DNA of 64,000 nucleotides from Pokkaliibacter plantistimulans. GTDB lineage: Bacteria; Pseudomonadota; Gammaproteobacteria; Pseudomonadales; Balneatricaceae. Positions within the stretch are counted from its first letter, which is position 1. Every line of letters starts with the position of its first letter. Positions 17,705 through 26,833 of the stretch are shown piece by piece. The stretch spans positions 38,699-102,698 of the forward strand of contig NZ_LAPT01000020.1 of the NCBI RefSeq assembly GCF_003194385.1, written 5' to 3'. The notes beneath the pieces were generated by a model. It was given only the letters and a program-made list of their open reading frames with translations. It had not been told where the DNA came from and searched no databases. A program made the translations under genes and the position numbers.

Positions 17705-19144
17705 TCACAAACTACTTAAAAGAGACGTTATATAAGACGAAGAACTAGTCATTTTAGAAAGAGCTATATCAAGAGCTGTGTACTTCTTGGTGAGCATCTC
17801 CTCATAGCTAGTTTGCTTTTCAGAAATAGTATTTGATTGATCAATTAACTGATCTAGCTGATCATTGTATGAAGTGGTGCGCTCTGCTAATAAACCATTT
17901 CCACTCTGAGTATACTGTTTCAGCAATGCTTGCATCTGACCAGCGATACCGTTGTCACCGGAGAACAGTGAGGCAATATTGTCAAACTGGTCTGATAGAG
18001 CATTGTCCAGCCTGTCTTCACCACTAGAGCCTCCATAGGTATTTGAGTCAGTAATTTCGAGATTCCCATCTGAATCCATCGATATACCTACAGAGTAAAG
18101 CGTATTGAGATTTTGATTTGCACCAGAGACTGCGCCGGCAACAATTTTTGAAAGCTGGCTTTTCAGACCACGAATCAGAGAGTCGCCGGAGAGATCTCCT
18201 CCATCTGTAAGCTGAGTACCAGAGGAAGTGTAAGTACCGGTTTTCCCCAAATCATCTAGAACACCCATCATGGTGTTATAGTTTTTTACAAAATCTTCGA
18301 TATATCCCTGTACATCCTCTTTATCAGTACCAATCTTCAGTGTTGATGGAGAGTCAGTTTTTGTTTTTGCCAGCAAGTTTAACGTGACGTTCGAAATAAC
18401 CCCTTCTAACTCATTGGAGTCACCATAAACATCGGTGCCATCAATAGTAATGTGCGACTTTTGCGCATTAGTAACGGACATTGTTGTACCTGTTCCGGTA
18501 GCAACGGTAGACACACTATCAAGGCTTGAATTGTTATTGGTTATGACCAGGTTATTACTGGTATCACCAGTAATACTGGAAGAAAACACCAATTGAGAGC
18601 CAACAGAAGAGTCGCCAGTATTAACAATGTTAGCCGTGATACCAAAGTTGTCAGTGGCACTGTTGACAGCAGTACGTAGCTGATCCACCGTCATTCCGGC
18701 TTTAACATTGATACTGAACGTGTTGCTACCAGCAGTGAACGTTAATGCGCCAGCCGTTGATGACACAACAGAGCTACTGCTAGAGAACGTTCCATTTGCC
18801 GTAGTGGCAGTTGAGCCTTTCGCCAGCTGCAACACCTCAATGTCGTAGCTCCCCACCGACGCGGAGTTAGTGGTATCCGCAGTGAAGGCTTCGATATCAT
18901 CAGTGTTTGTAATGGTTGGATTCTTGGCAGCCATCTTTGAAGCATCTGCCAACGTATCCAAGGAATCAGAGAAAGTCTTGAGCGCAGATGACAGCTTACT
19001 AACCGCAGATAATTTTACCTGAACATCATCCTGACTAGACTTGTTAGCGCTGATCTTGGAGTCGTACTGAGCAGAGACTAGCTGAGTAACAATGGACGAT
19101 AAATCCAGTCCAGATGCCACCCCTAGTGTAGAAGACACCGCCAT
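17705..19144 (-). CDS. fliD: Flagellar filament cap protein FliD (HAP2)
   Basis: A 479-residue capping protein that folds exported flagellin onto the filament tip. The N-terminus VSSTLGVASGLDLSSIVTQLVSAQYDSK and the C-terminal LLAERTTSYNDQLDQLIDQSNTI with its long helix are diagnostic. The centre is Ser/Thr/Asn-rich, as expected for surface domains. GGGGGG precedes the ATG. It lies 33 bp after flaG and ahead of fliS, the usual polar-flagellum order. Confidence 0.95.
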   Translation of the reverse strand: MAVSSTLGVASGLDLSSIVTQLVSAQYDSKISANKSSQDDVQVKLSAVSKLSSALKTFSDSLDTLADASKMAAKNPTITNTDDIEAFTADTTNSASVGSYDIEVLQLAKGSTATTANGTFSSSSSVVSSTAGALTFTAGSNTFSINVKAGMTVDQLRTAVNSATDNFGITANIVNTGDSSVGSQLVFSSSITGDTSNNLVITNNNSSLDSVSTVATGTGTTMSVTNAQKSHITIDGTDVYGDSNELEGVISNVTLNLLAKTKTDSPSTLKIGTDKEDVQGYIEDFVKNYNTMMGVLDDLGKTGTYTSSGTQLTDGGDLSGDSLIRGLKSQLSKIVAGAVSGANQNLNTLYSVGISMDSDGNLEITDSNTYGGSSGEDRLDNALSDQFDNIASLFSGDNGIAGQMQALLKQYTQSGNGLLAERTTSYNDQLDQLIDQSNTISEKQTSYEEMLTKKYTALDIALSKMTSSSSYITSLLSSL

Positions 19145-19177
19145 TTTCTAGCCCCCCAGTACATAACTCATATTTTA

Positions 19178-19582
19178 CTAAACCTTGTTATCGACCATTA
19201 CTCCGGTAGCTTGACCTAAATCGTGCTGAAGCTCCTGAATTCTGGTAGCTAACTTCCTTACTTCTTCTGATGGTATCTCACGAATCACATTTCCAGTGTC
19301 CGTGTCGATAACACTGATCACCGGCTGCTTGCCATTCGTTTCATCCACACTGAAGGACAAGGAACGATTCTGCCCCTGAATGATAGAGTTGATGTCATCA
19401 ACTGATTTTGACAAGTCACTTACTGAAGCGGGCTCTGCCTGCTGCTCAGCTCCTGCATCAGCAACCTTGTCGACACTGGAGTCATTTGCGTCAGCTGCTG
19501 CTCCCACCTTGAAATCACTGCCTTGGACAGAAATTGACGAGGGGTAACTAACAGCATTGGCCTTAGATGTATCAATTTCCAT
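19178..19582 (-). CDS. flaG: FlaG family protein
   Basis: 134 residues. The C-terminal half LSFSVDETNGKQPVISVIDTDTGNVIREIPSEEVRKLATRIQELQ is the FlaG domain. FlaG affects filament length in polar-flagellated bacteria. The first 60 residues are low-complexity and polar. The ATG at 19582 was chosen because AGGAG stands 6 bases upstream; the frame continues upstream but without a ribosome site. A hairpin (19596-19628) lies just before that ribosome-binding site. Confidence 0.92.
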   Translation of the reverse strand: MEIDTSKANAVSYPSSISVQGSDFKVGAAADANDSSVDKVADAGAEQQAEPASVSDLSKSVDDINSIIQGQNRSLSFSVDETNGKQPVISVIDTDTGNVIREIPSEEVRKLATRIQELQHDLGQATGVMVDNKV

Positions 19583-19595
19583 ACCAGTCTCCTGC

Positions 19596-19628
19596 AATAG
19601 GGCCAGCATATATCCTGCCAGCCCTATT
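19596..19628 (-). other. Hairpin between flagellin 1 and flaG
   Basis: Inverted repeat AATAGGGC/GCCCTATT with a further GCA/TGC pairing inside a short internal loop. It lies 11 bases past the flagellin stop and ends directly before the flaG ribosome-binding site. No T-run follows, so it is more likely a partial terminator, processing site or 3'-end stabiliser than a full terminator. Confidence 0.55.
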
Positions 19629-19638
19629 ATCGGTTAAC

Positions 19639-20472
19639 TTACCCTAACAACGACAGCGCGATTTGCGGCAGCGAGTTGGCCTGACTCAGAATTGACGTAC
19701 TAGCCTGCTGTACGATCTGATTCTGAGTCAAAGAGGCAGTCTCTGACGCAAAGTCGGTATCTTTGATTTGCGATTTGGCATCGCTCACATTTTCTACAAT
19801 GTTGCTGAGGTTGCGAATGGTTGAGTCAAAGCGATTCTGAATCGCACCAAGATCCGCACGAGCACCACCGATAGCAGAGATTGCATTATCAATAGTTGCA
19901 AGTGCTGTAGATGCACCAGTAGCAGTAGAGATATCTACACTCGTCAAACTCAAGCCAGTGGCACTAAAGCCTGACAGACCATCAGGGGCAGAGATATTCA
20001 CACTGATAGTCTGGCCAGCGTTGGCACCCACCAGGAACTTAGCAGAGTAACCACCTGTCAGGATATTGGTACCACCAAACTGTGTAGTTGTGGCGATACG
20101 ACTGATCTCAGTTACCAGTGCAGTCACTTCTTTCTGAAGTGCAGCACGGTCAGAGCTCGAGTTGATACCGTTTTGAGACTGTACAGCAAGTGTACGAATA
20201 CGCTGCAGGGCAGTGGTGGTTTCATCCAATGCACCTTCTGCAGTCTGTGCGACTGAAATACCGTCATTCGCGTTACGGATGGCCTGGTTCAGACCATTGA
20301 TCTGCGAAGTCATACGGTCACTGATCTGCAGACCAGCAGCGTCATCTTTCGCACTGTTGATACGATAGCCTGAGGACAGGCGCTCGTAGGATGTAGCCAA
20401 CGCATTAGTTGAATTGTTCAGCTGACGCTGAGCATTCAACGACGACACGTTTGTATTGACGTATAAGGACAT
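19639..20472 (-). CDS. fliC: Flagellin 1
   Basis: A 277-residue short flagellin made almost wholly of the conserved D0/D1 ends: [44 protein letters not shown] and the C-terminal [22 protein letters not shown]. There is no bulky D2/D3 insert; the variable middle (about 150-195) is Ser/Thr-rich and is the probable site of pseudaminic-type glycosylation. AGGAGG precedes the ATG. It has its own sigma-28 promoter about 120 bp upstream. It is nearly identical to flagellin 2, differing mainly around residues 175-205. No classic terminator separates it from flaG. Confidence 0.97.
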   Translation of the reverse strand: MSLYVNTNVSSLNAQRQLNNSTNALATSYERLSSGYRINSAKDDAAGLQISDRMTSQINGLNQAIRNANDGISVAQTAEGALDETTTALQRIRTLAVQSQNGINSSSDRAALQKEVTALVTEISRIATTTQFGGTNILTGGYSAKFLVGANAGQTISVNISAPDGLSGFSATGLSLTSVDISTATGASTALATIDNAISAIGGARADLGAIQNRFDSTIRNLSNIVENVSDAKSQIKDTDFASETASLTQNQIVQQASTSILSQANSLPQIALSLLG

Positions 20473-20590
20473 AGTTAAGCCTCCTGAAGAAACGCAGCCA
20501 CTCTCACACGGCTACTCGGTGACCAAGCTGGTCGTTTTCTGTACGACATTTCAAGGAAACATCGTCACATAAACTCTCACCTTACTCGGG

Positions 20591-20617
20591 TTATCGACCG
20601 GCCTTTTTAGGACTTGA
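20591..20617 (-). promoter_or_regulatory. Sigma-28 (FliA) promoter of flagellin 1
   Basis: TCAAGT, a 13-base spacer, then GTCGATAA, very close to the Pseudomonas-type flagellin promoter. The predicted leader is about 110 bases. Confidence 0.85.
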
Positions 20618-20621
20618 GACT

Positions 20622-20645
20622 TTTTTTGCCGCTAAAGGCAAAAAA
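20622..20645. other. Inverted repeat upstream of flagellin 1 promoter
   Basis: TTTTTTGCC and GGCAAAAAA around a 6-base loop, 5 bases upstream of the -35 element. It may be an UP-like A/T tract or a protein site; it is also terminator-shaped on either strand, but no transcript obviously needs it because flagellin 2 already has a terminator. Confidence 0.4.
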
Positions 20646-20800
20646 TTTCCTCACAGTAGGCAACTCTTATCCTCAACAACTACAGAGCGTAACTTAACAG
20701 TAGGCAACAAAGGCACTCTTAAATTTACGGCGCCATATTTCAATCAGTGCCCACGTACCAACCACTCAGACACCTGCTTGTGGCACACTTTGTGCTGCAC

Positions 20801-20835
20801 TATAAAACGAAAAAGGCCAGAGCAATGCTCTGGCC
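20801..20835 (-). terminator. Rho-independent terminator of flagellin 2
   Basis: Perfect 9-bp stem GGCCAGAGC/GCTCTGGCC with a 3-base loop at 20815-20835, followed on the minus strand by TTTTTCGTTTTATA. Confidence 0.88.
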
Positions 20836-20849
20836 AATGAAGCTCAACT

Positions 20850-20903
20850 TTAGGAGAGATTGAGCGACCCACTTAACCCATCAATGAACCCAGAAACTCT
20901 CAC
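20850..20903 (-). CDS. Possible 17-residue leader-type peptide between flagellins
   Basis: GTG start with a perfect AGGAGG five bases upstream, reading VRVSGFIDGLSGSLNLS and then TAA, ending just before the flagellin 2 terminator. The ribosome site lies in the loop of a 13-bp inverted repeat (20877-20889/20918-20930). The peptide resembles nothing I recognise. It may be a real small gene, or a relic: its ribosome site is a copy of the flagellin 1 leader. Confidence 0.25.
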   Translation of the reverse strand: MRVSGFIDGLSGSLNLS

Positions 20904-20949
20904 CAAAGCCTCCTGAAGTTCATTGATGGGTATTCTTTTGTATCCCTTA

Positions 20950-21786
20950 TTAACCTCCCAACAGAGACAACGCGATCTGCGGCAGAGAATTAGCCTGGCT
21001 GAGAATTGAGCTGCTGGCCTGCTGCACAATCTGATTCTGCGTCAGGCTGGCAGTTTCTGACGCGAAGTCTGTGTCCTTGATCTGTGAACGGGCATCGCTC
21101 ACGTTCTCAACAATGTTGGTCAGGTTACGGATGGTTGAATCAAAACGGTTCTGGATCGCACCGAGATCGGCACGCTGACCACCAATTGCAGAGATTGCAG
21201 CATCAATGGTAGCCAAAGCGGTTGAAGCACCGTCTGCAGTGGACACATCCACACTGCTAATTCCCAGACCAGTTGCACTGAATCCATTCAAACCATCAGG
21301 AGTGGAAATGTTCACGCTAATCGTCTGACCAGCGTTGGCGCCGACCAGGAACTTGGCAGAGTAACCGCCAGTCAGGATGTTAGTACCACCAAACTGGGTA
21401 GTCACAGCAATACGACTTACTTCAGTCAGCAACGCTGTTACTTCTTTCTGCAGGGCTGCACGGTCAGCACTGGAGTTAATACCATTCTGTGACTGTACTG
21501 CCAGGGTACGGATACGTTGCAATGCGGTAGTGGTTTCATCCAGCGCACCTTCAGCGGTCTGTGCAACCGAGATACCATCGTTAGCATTACGAATTGCTTG
21601 ATTAAGACCGTTGATCTGAGAGGTCATACGATCACTGATTTGCAAACCAGCAGCATCATCTTTTGCGCTATTAATACGATAGCCAGAAGACAAACGTTCA
21701 TATGAAGTTGCCAGAGCATTGGTAGAGCTATTCAATTGACGTTGAGCATTCAATGAAGACACGTTGGTATTTACATATAAGGCCAT
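20950..21786 (-). CDS. fliC: Flagellin 2
   Basis: A 278-residue short flagellin, nearly identical to flagellin 1 over the D0/D1 helices, with small differences in the middle ([17 protein letters not shown]) and a C-terminal LSLLGG. AGGAGA precedes the ATG. Its own sigma-28 promoter and a strong terminator make it a single-gene unit, whereas flagellin 1 may read into flaG-fliD. Two flagellins with separate promoters are common in polar flagella and can be placed in different filament segments (family knowledge). Confidence 0.97.
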   Translation of the reverse strand: MALYVNTNVSSLNAQRQLNSSTNALATSYERLSSGYRINSAKDDAAGLQISDRMTSQINGLNQAIRNANDGISVAQTAEGALDETTTALQRIRTLAVQSQNGINSSADRAALQKEVTALLTEVSRIAVTTQFGGTNILTGGYSAKFLVGANAGQTISVNISTPDGLNGFSATGLGISSVDVSTADGASTALATIDAAISAIGGQRADLGAIQNRFDSTIRNLTNIVENVSDARSQIKDTDFASETASLTQNQIVQQASSSILSQANSLPQIALSLLGG

Positions 21787-21845
21787 TTTAATCTCTCCTA
21801 AACTTTCTAATTTTCAAATGCGATATTGCATCTTTGATAATATTT

Positions 21846-21872
21846 ATATCGACCCAGCCATTATTTCCTTTA
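21846..21872 (-). promoter_or_regulatory. Sigma-28 promoter of flagellin 2
   Basis: TAAAGG, a 13-base spacer, then GTCGATAT. The same geometry is found before flagellin 1 and flgM. The start codon is about 60 bases downstream. Confidence 0.8.
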
Positions 21873-21895
21873 GGATTTTTTTATTTTTTTCTTAC

Positions 21896-21927
21896 CAGAA
21901 AAACAAAGGGCCGCGTAAGCGGCCCTT
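21896..21927 (-). terminator. Terminator after flgL
   Basis: 9-bp stem AAGGGCCGC/GCGGCCCTT with loop GTAA (21906-21927), followed on the minus strand by TGTTTTTC. It ends the flgF-L transcript ahead of the flagellin genes. Confidence 0.88.
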
Positions 21928-21959
21928 CAGTTCAGGTGATGACTGGGAAGTCCATGTCA

Positions 21960-22904
21960 TTAGAGATAGTCGAAGAGGCTCATCCCCTGGATCTTGACGT
22001 AGGAAGCCTGAGCGATTTGCAGAGCACTGGTACTCTGCGTAAGGTTGGTCACCGCCTCATAGTAGTCCGCTTCCACCAGGTTGGCACGCTGCGCCGTATC
22101 GGACACATCATTCGCCTCCAGAGTTGCCTGAACGTTGTCTGCCACATTCTGTCTAGCACCAATCCCAGATACAGTCCCCAGCACAGTGTTATAAGCAGCA
22201 TCAACATTGTTAAGGTACTTTGACAGATCAATATCATCGCCCGAGCTATTGCGAAGTGCATCAATAGTCTCACTCACCACATTCAATATATTGGTACTAT
22301 TCCCTGTGGAATTACCATCTGCATCCACTTCATCAAAAGTGAATACGCTATCGCCCGGATCATTTTTTGCCAGAGAAACATAACTGGAAATATCTATGCT
22401 GGTTTTTCCTGAATCCCCCTGATAGGAATATGTTGTATAGCCAGTCGTAGATGTCGTATCAGCAGTAAATGGTTCAGTCTTGGTCGCGTGACCAGAAAAT
22501 ATATAATTCCCTGATGAGTCTTTCGAATTCATCAGATCCTGCAACTCCGTCATGCGATCTTCCAGCTCTTTGGCAATAGCCTCACGATCACTGTCAGAAA
22601 GCGCCCCGTTACCCGCCTCATTCACCAGGCTCTGAACCCTTAACATGGAGGTTTCAACACTATCCAGCACACTTTCCTCATAACTCAACGAATTGTTAAG
22701 AGAGGTATTGTTGCGCTGATACTGGCTAGACTGAGCCAGCTTGGAAGAAATACGACTTGCCTGTGTCGCAGCGGCCGGATCGTCACCTGCCGTAATAACA
22801 CTGTAGCCTGAGCTTAATTCCAAGTTTGCGCGGGATACTGTCTCCTGATTCTTCTGCAGAGACGTAAGCCCTTGACGATAAATTTGCTGAGAAGAAATAC
22901 GCAT
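21960..22904 (-). CDS. flgL: Flagellar hook-filament junction protein FlgL (HAP3)
   Basis: A 314-residue junction protein with flagellin-like ends: MRISSQQIYRQGLTSLQKNQETVSRANLELSSGYSVITAGDDPAAA and the C-terminal LTQSTSALQIAQASYVKIQGMSLFDYL. The ATG at 22904 has GAGGGG seven bases upstream; ATG 22910 also exists but overlaps the ribosome site. It starts 11 bp after the flgK stop. Confidence 0.95.
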   Translation of the reverse strand: MRISSQQIYRQGLTSLQKNQETVSRANLELSSGYSVITAGDDPAAATQASRISSKLAQSSQYQRNNTSLNNSLSYEESVLDSVETSMLRVQSLVNEAGNGALSDSDREAIAKELEDRMTELQDLMNSKDSSGNYIFSGHATKTEPFTADTTSTTGYTTYSYQGDSGKTSIDISSYVSLAKNDPGDSVFTFDEVDADGNSTGNSTNILNVVSETIDALRNSSGDDIDLSKYLNNVDAAYNTVLGTVSGIGARQNVADNVQATLEANDVSDTAQRANLVEADYYEAVTNLTQSTSALQIAQASYVKIQGMSLFDYL

Positions 22905-22915
22905 CACCATCCCCC

Positions 22916-24553
22916 TCAACTAATTGCACTAAGCAAAGTACTGAATGCTTGCTGAGCAGCAGAAATAACCTGTGCTGCAGCCTGATATGCCTGCTGGAAC
23001 TTAATCAGGTTAGCCGCCTCTTCGTCTTCGCTGACAGCAGAAACAGAGTCGCGAATATCCTGAGCACTGGAAAGCAGCGTCGCATTACTTTCTTCTGCCA
23101 TTGACGCCTTACTGGCATACCCACCGACGTCACCAATAATCTGGGAGTAAGCCCCTTCAAAACTTAAAGATCCATCAACAATGGAGCTGTTTTGCAAGTC
23201 GGCCAGTAACTGCCCGTTCGAGTTATCACCACTTACATCAGTCGTACTACCTGACGCGGCAAACGCCAGCTCTTGCGAGGTGATGTCTGTCGTACTCAGC
23301 TCACCAGCAAAACTGTATGTCGGGCGAATCAGAAATGTATCGCCATCAGAAGGGGTACCTGAAAACGACAGATCAAAGCCATCAACAGTAAAACCAGGGC
23401 CAGCACCGGAGGCAACTTCGCTTCCATCACTGGAGCGCGTGATCGTGTATTCACCTGTACCGGAGTCATAGCGTACAGAGTAGTCACTGGATGTCAGGGT
23501 AGACGGATCCCACCCTGTTGGAAACGTCAGCGTTCCCGATGCTGAGCCATCATTGTTGGAACTGGCCAACACACGATTACTCACCGTATAAGAACCACTG
23601 AGCGCCGGGTCAAATAATGCCTGCCCAGCATTGCCATTAAGGTCAACCCCCTGCTCCAACACAGAGTTAACGCTCTCTGAGAACGTCATGGCCAGCTGGC
23701 CGACCTGATTAATGGTGGGGTTGAGAATTTCATCACGATACTCAATCGCCCCTCCCAGCGCCCCCCCTGAAATTTTTGATGAAATCGAGGTGGTGGAGTT
23801 GCCGATTGAAATATCCAGCTGGTTCTTGTCGTATTCGCCCTGAACGACATTAAGGTTGGTCGACGTGACCCCCGCCACCAGCGCGTCGCCCCCATTCAGG
23901 TAAACGTTGACCATGCCGTTCTCAGCATCAGCCGTATGTACGCCCACCTGCTCAGACAACTGACGAATCACCTCATCACGCTGGTCTTCAAGATCAGGCA
24001 CGGACTGACCCTGGTTGTAGGCAGAACTGATCTGGCTGTTTAAGTCAGCCAGTGACGTCGTCAGGCTGTTGATCGAAGTTACGGAGCTGGTAATAGTGTC
24101 ATTGATGTCACTCTGCTGACCCAGCAAGGTGTCGTTTACCTGATTAAAGATACCCGACAACTCCTGCGCATTGGAAAGCACCAGGCTTCTGCTGGTCTTA
24201 TCGGAGGGGTCAGAAATCGCATCATTAACCGAAGCGAAGAAACTTGAGATGGAGTCAGAGATGGACGTTGTGGAGCCGGATACTAGTTCATCCAGCACCT
24301 GAGCAAGCTGCAGCTTGGTGGACGATTCCTGATAGACCGACGTCTGCGTCTGCAAATTTTTCACCGCATACTGATCAGCGATACGACTGACAGATGATGT
24401 CGTTACTCCATAAGTAGCGCTTGAGTACTGAGTGACAGTTTGCCGGCTGTAACCTTGAGAGTTGATATTAGAGATGTTGGTACTTGTCACAGCCAAGCCT
24501 GCCTGGCTGGCCCGAACTCCTTGCATCCCAATATTTATCAGTGAACTTGACAT
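22916..24553 (-). CDS. flgK: Flagellar hook-associated protein FlgK (HAP1)
   Basis: A 545-residue junction protein. It begins SSLINIGMQGVRASQAGLAVTSTNISNINSQGYSRQ, the FlgK rod/hook N-terminal motif, and ends EEAANLIKFQQAYQAAAQVISAAQQAFSTLLSAIS. The middle DLNSQISSAYNQGQSVPDLEDQRDEVIRQLSEQVG is a conserved FlgK stretch. GGAGAG precedes the ATG. It is probably transcribed both from the flgF operon and from its own sigma-28 site (24578-24604). Confidence 0.96.
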   Translation of the reverse strand: MSSSLINIGMQGVRASQAGLAVTSTNISNINSQGYSRQTVTQYSSATYGVTTSSVSRIADQYAVKNLQTQTSVYQESSTKLQLAQVLDELVSGSTTSISDSISSFFASVNDAISDPSDKTSRSLVLSNAQELSGIFNQVNDTLLGQQSDINDTITSSVTSINSLTTSLADLNSQISSAYNQGQSVPDLEDQRDEVIRQLSEQVGVHTADAENGMVNVYLNGGDALVAGVTSTNLNVVQGEYDKNQLDISIGNSTTSISSKISGGALGGAIEYRDEILNPTINQVGQLAMTFSESVNSVLEQGVDLNGNAGQALFDPALSGSYTVSNRVLASSNNDGSASGTLTFPTGWDPSTLTSSDYSVRYDSGTGEYTITRSSDGSEVASGAGPGFTVDGFDLSFSGTPSDGDTFLIRPTYSFAGELSTTDITSQELAFAASGSTTDVSGDNSNGQLLADLQNSSIVDGSLSFEGAYSQIIGDVGGYASKASMAEESNATLLSSAQDIRDSVSAVSEDEEAANLIKFQQAYQAAAQVISAAQQAFSTLLSAIS

Positions 24554-24577
24554 AGCAACTCTCCATACGTGCCATAT

Positions 24578-24604
24578 TTAGCGGCCGTATTAATCACATC
24601 TTTA
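24578..24604 (-). promoter_or_regulatory. Probable sigma-28 promoter of flgKL
   Basis: TAAAGA, a 13-base spacer and GCCGCTAA, one mismatch from GCCGATAA, located in the flgJ-flgK gap. In enteric bacteria flgKL also has a late sigma-28 promoter at this place (family knowledge). Confidence 0.55.
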
Positions 24605-24641
24605 GCGGCAGATGGCATCAGTACAATAGCGCACTGTCGCA

Positions 24642-25667
24642 TTACAGCTGATTCAGCCCTCCCAGGGCACTGTTCATACGATCACTGCGGGCAATCTGGC
24701 TGATTTTGGAGGCGTAATTCGGATCGGTGGCATAGCCCGCTTTCTGCAACTCCTGAACGTATGCCTCACCGTTCGTGCTATTGGCCAGCGCCTGCTGGTA
24801 ACGACCATTCTGCTTCAGGAAGCTCAGGTAATCGGCAAAACTGTCTGCGTAGGTGTCATAAGAACGGAAATACGCATTCTCTCTGACGGGCACGCCATTA
24901 CGGTACTCCAGCGTGGATGTAGCTGTGGTTTTACCGTCCCAATTGCCGTCTGCCTTGATACCGAACAGGTTATGGCTGTTACTGCCATCCTCGTTAAGAA
25001 TCATTCGTTGCCCCCAGCCAGACTCCAGTGCTGCCTGCGCAAGTAAGTACTTGGGATCAGCACCCATCGCATCAGCCACCTGCTTGGCTTCAGGATAGAG
25101 CGCTTGTACAAACTCATCTGCCGAATCGATGTCGCCACCGTCCGAAGAATAGGCAGAAGAAAAACTGCCGGTTCCCTGAACCGAGTTGCCGCCCTGCCTT
25201 GCCATCAGACTGGCATAAAGTGCATCCATATCCAGATTACTATTGCCGCTCGACGGCGAAGCATTGCCATGAGAAGCCAGAAAGTGCCGGATACTGCTGT
25301 CTACCTGAGTCACATCTTTTTTGCTTTCGCTGTGGCTACTACTACCGCTGCTGCCGTGAGTCAGCTGACGGGTTAAAAAGTCGGATAACCCAATACCACC
25401 TGATTCGCTGATATTGATACCCATCTGCTGATCAAGCATGTCCTGATAGAAATTCATCTCAGAACTGTTAAAAATGCCATCGGGATTGATCGACTGGTTT
25501 GCTTCACGCATGGACTTGAGCATTTGATTGACAAACAACGACTCGAACTGCTGAGCCACCTTCTTGATGGCTTCAGGAGACTCACTGGTCTTTACCTCAT
25601 GCTGAAGCGACTGCAGTCGATTCAGATCAGTAAAGACTTGAGACTGAGATGTTGTCTGCCCAATCAT
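24642..25667 (-). CDS. flgJ: Flagellar rod assembly protein / peptidoglycan hydrolase FlgJ
   Basis: A 341-residue bifunctional protein. The N-terminal rod-capping part has KKVAQQFESLFVNQMLKSMREA and MNFYQDMLDQQM. A Ser-rich linker follows, then a C-terminal glucosaminidase domain with LLAQAALESGWGQ, whose Glu is the expected catalytic residue, and NLFGIKA, TTEY-like TSTLEY and FRSYDTYADSFADYLSFL. It clears peptidoglycan for rod passage in the periplasm. It begins 7 bp after flgI. Confidence 0.95.
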   Translation of the reverse strand: MIGQTTSQSQVFTDLNRLQSLQHEVKTSESPEAIKKVAQQFESLFVNQMLKSMREANQSINPDGIFNSSEMNFYQDMLDQQMGINISESGGIGLSDFLTRQLTHGSSGSSSHSESKKDVTQVDSSIRHFLASHGNASPSSGNSNLDMDALYASLMARQGGNSVQGTGSFSSAYSSDGGDIDSADEFVQALYPEAKQVADAMGADPKYLLAQAALESGWGQRMILNEDGSNSHNLFGIKADGNWDGKTTATSTLEYRNGVPVRENAYFRSYDTYADSFADYLSFLKQNGRYQQALANSTNGEAYVQELQKAGYATDPNYASKISQIARSDRMNSALGGLNQL

Positions 25668-25674
25668 GATGACC

Positions 25675-26808
25675 TCAGATCACGACCAACTCAGCCTGGA
25701 GCGCACCTGCCTGTTTCAGGGCCTCAAGAATGGCCATCAGGTCTCCAGGTGCCGCGCCGACACTGTTCACTGCGTTGACGATATCTTTCAGCGTCGCTCC
25801 CGCCGGAGAAAACTCAAACATATGACCACTGCCAGAATCCACCTGGATACCGACTCGGGGAGTAATCACGGTGCTGCCGCCAGATAATGGATTTGGCTGA
25901 CTCACCTGTGGAGTCTGCGTAATAGAGACAGTCAAAGCACCGTGTGTAATGGCAACAGGAGACACCCGCACGTTCTCGCCGATGACAATAGTGCCGGTAC
26001 GGGAGTTGATAATCACCTTGGCACGCTCATCACCCTGAGCAATTTCCATATTCTCCAGTACCGAGAGGTAAGACACGCGTTGAGAAGGATCACGCGGTGC
26101 TCGTACCCGGATAGACGTCGCATCCATGGCTTCGGCCACACCAGCGCCCAGCAGATTATTGATCTGCTCGGTGACATGCTTAGCAGTAGTGAAATCTGGC
26201 CGGTTCAGGTTGAACACCAGCGAATCTCCCGTATTGAAGCCACTTGGTACGACTTTTTCCACCGTAGCACCTGCAGGAACCCTGCCAACATTCAATACAT
26301 TCACCGTTATTTTGGAGCCATCACTGCCTTCGGCACCAAAGCCACTTACCACAAGATTCCCCTGCGCCATGGCATAGACCTGACCGTCAGCACCACGCAG
26401 AGGCGTTAATAGTAACGAGCCACCGCGGAGACTTTTGGCATCGCCCAACGACGACACGGTCACGTCAATAGTCTGGCCGGGTTTGGCAAAGGGTGGTAAA
26501 TCAGCGGATACGGCCACTGCAGCGATATTTTTGGAAGAGGGCGTGGTCGAACTACTTAAGGAAATACCGAACTGCTGCAGCATGTTCTTGAACGTCTGAC
26601 TGGTGTAGGCGGCACTGGATTTATCCCCCGTACCATCCAGACCAACTATCAGGCCATACCCGACCAGCTGGTTAGTACGCACCCCGGCTACATCGGCGAT
26701 ATCTTTGAGGCGCTGGGTTACCTCAGCCTGACTGACAGTAGGAAACAGCAGCCCGATGATCAGCATGACAACACTCAATCGGCGTGCTTTATCTTTCAAT
26801 CTCATCAT
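25675..26808 (-). CDS. flgI: Flagellar P-ring protein FlgI
   Basis: A 377-residue secreted P-ring subunit. A Sec signal peptide ([17 protein letters not shown]) is followed by the conserved mature start [34 protein letters not shown]. Other family blocks are [44 protein letters not shown] and the C-terminal [28 protein letters not shown] at 26808 is chosen (GAGGG upstream). It follows flgH by 25 bp. Confidence 0.96.
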   Translation of the reverse strand: MMRLKDKARRLSVVMLIIGLLFPTVSQAEVTQRLKDIADVAGVRTNQLVGYGLIVGLDGTGDKSSAAYTSQTFKNMLQQFGISLSSSTTPSSKNIAAVAVSADLPPFAKPGQTIDVTVSSLGDAKSLRGGSLLLTPLRGADGQVYAMAQGNLVVSGFGAEGSDGSKITVNVLNVGRVPAGATVEKVVPSGFNTGDSLVFNLNRPDFTTAKHVTEQINNLLGAGVAEAMDATSIRVRAPRDPSQRVSYLSVLENMEIAQGDERAKVIINSRTGTIVIGENVRVSPVAITHGALTVSITQTPQVSQPNPLSGGSTVITPRVGIQVDSGSGHMFEFSPAGATLKDIVNAVNSVGAAPGDLMAILEALKQAGALQAELVVI

Positions 26809-26833
26809 TGCCCTCACCCTCTCAAAGATGCCG

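Larger units (their letters stand above)
20473..20949. other. Inter-flagellin spacer: promoter, terminator and repeats
   Basis: This 477-bp stretch holds the flagellin 1 leader and its sigma-28 promoter (20591-20617), an inverted repeat next to it (20622-20645), the flagellin 2 terminator (20801-20835), and a 13-bp inverted repeat (20877-20889/20918-20930) bracketing a small candidate reading frame. It also has 13-base copies of both flagellin ribosome-site leaders: CTTCAGGAGGCTT on the minus strand at 20906-20918 and TTTAGGAGAGATT on the plus strand at 20849-20861. No full gene is seen. Confidence 0.7.

Noticed and set aside
24553..24575. Sigma-54 site before flgK
   Set aside because: A TGGCACG and a TTGC are present, but GG and GC are 15 bases apart, not the required ten.
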